NCBI RefSeq assembly: GCF_001854185.1
Contig: NZ_CP017603.1
Coordinates: forward strand, 3,782,001 to 3,846,000
Length of the DNA: 64,000 nt
Origin: Clostridium formicaceticum
Lineage (GTDB): Bacteria; Bacillota; Clostridia; Peptostreptococcales; Natronincolaceae
Reading direction: 5' to 3'
The position numbers were made by a program, and so were the translations under genes. This document shows positions 63,421-64,000 of the stretch, piece after piece. Within the stretch, counting starts at the first letter, position 1. Each line of letters opens with the position of its first letter. The notes beneath the pieces were generated by a model. That model had not been told where the DNA came from, did not search any database, and worked only from the letters and a program-made list of their open reading frames with translations.

Positions 63421-64000
63421 TCATTCCTTTTCTATCATCAACTTATTTTGTTTATTGTACCATATCATCAAGTATATGCCAAAAACCATTATATAATAGA
63501 TTCCTCCATAAAAAACATTCATGTTTTCTACCACTATGGTACTTATTGACCACACACTGACCTTTTCAACAGCCCAGTATATATAATTCAGTATCCAATT
63601 AGTGAAAAAATTTAGTAAATAGGCCGCTTCTACTGAAATAAAACTAAGAAATATACTAAAAAAAGCAATATATAATAATGGTCCCAGCATAGGCACAATA
63701 AAAATATTAGCAGCTATAGCTACCAAAGATACTTCTTGAAAATGATAGGCTACAATAGGTATAGTACCGATTTGCGCGCAGAGGGTAAGGGCTATTAAGG
63801 ATTGTAAAAATGTTGGTAATAGCTTTAATAGATCCCCCATCAAAGGATAAAACAATAAAATACTGAGGGTGGCCATGAAGGATAACTGAAAAGAAACAGA
63901 AAAAAGATTAAAAGGATTATATAATAACAATAGAAATGCCACCATCGTTAAACTGTTGATGGGATCATACTTTCTCTGCAAAAGGAAGGCAAAAACATAG
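63421..64000 (-). CDS. comEC: ComEC/Rec2-family competence membrane protein (5' end cut by window)
   Basis: Forms the DNA uptake channel. About 193 residues are visible, all from the competence domain: LLLYNPFNLFSVSFQLSFMA, ALTLCAQIGTIPIVAYHF and about six membrane helices. The sequence ends in a short cytoplasmic tail without the metallo-beta-lactamase domain that some family members have. The frame stays open to base 64000, so the N-terminal part lies outside the window. Confidence 0.9.
   Translation of the reverse strand, partial: YVFAFLLQRKYDPINSLTMVAFLLLLYNPFNLFSVSFQLSFMATLSILLFYPLMGDLLKLLPTFLQSLIALTLCAQIGTIPIVAYHFQEVSLVAIAANIFIVPMLGPLLYIAFFSIFLSFISVEAAYLLNFFTNWILNYIYWAVEKVSVWSISTIVVENMNVFYGGIYYIMVFGIYLMIWYNKQNKLMIEKE

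Noticed and set aside
32-64000. tRNA or rRNA genes
   Set aside because: No cloverleaf with a GGTTCGAATCC-like T-arm or rRNA signature was noticed on either strand. A tRNAscan run would settle this.

Overview
The window is AT-rich DNA from a low-GC, endospore-forming Firmicute of the class Clostridia. Sporulation genes (gpr, spoIIP, yqfC, yqfD), a T-box in front of glycyl-tRNA synthetase, a CIRCE-controlled hrcA-grpE-dnaK-dnaJ operon and the gene order all fit an Alkaliphilus/Natronincola-type organism. That genus-level guess rests on overall gene style and was not searched.

Layout. Bases 1-4108 (minus strand) hold the macromolecular-synthesis cluster: 3'-truncated rpoD, dnaG and a dGTPase-like gene. 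Bases about 4.1-26.0 kb are an accessory region between dgt and ppdK. It holds an ECF sigma / DUF4179 pair, small membrane and secreted proteins, an EamA exporter, ftsH, decayed yidC and cls fragments, a two-component system, a sugar-dehydrogenase-like beta-propeller, two insertion sequences (ISL3 with 8-bp target duplication; IS3 with a frameshift signal), a MalY-type lyase with a divergent regulator, a flavodoxin and a DUF2935 protein. Bases 26.1-64.0 kb are a nearly unbroken minus-strand housekeeping block: ppdK-ppsR-ccpN, glyS, recO-yqzL-era-cdd, ybeY-pgpH-phoH-yqfD-yqfC, floA-nfeD, yqeY-rpsU-hinT-mtaB-rsmE-prmA, dnaJ-dnaK-grpE-hrcA, hemW-lepA, spoIIP-gpr, holA-comEC. Only rpsT runs on the plus strand there.

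Two observations stand out. First, a dispersed minus-strand cassette occurs six to eight times, only in the accessory region (7.0, 14.1, 16.9, 17.6, 22.0, 23.5, 24.5, 25.9 kb). It carries a short conserved reading frame (KCSIIVKN..DWSI....AAQAAI..KDQSK, stop), then in most copies a variable hairpin, then an intrinsic terminator. Differences between copies are concentrated at third codon positions, which suggests a family of tiny proteins, but only two copies have an obvious ATG. I do not recognise the family. Second, the OmpR-type two-component genes and ftsH have nearly identical promoter architecture: two AGTTCATA boxes 11 bp apart ending exactly 6 bp before a -10 hexamer. This points to autoregulation and control of the membrane protease FtsH by this regulator.

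How the genes work together. The core block couples transcription, replication priming, heat shock, translation quality control and sporulation. CcpN-like and PpsR control pyruvate phosphate dikinase. The accessory region looks like a membrane-stress and small-transport zone that has gained and lost genes.
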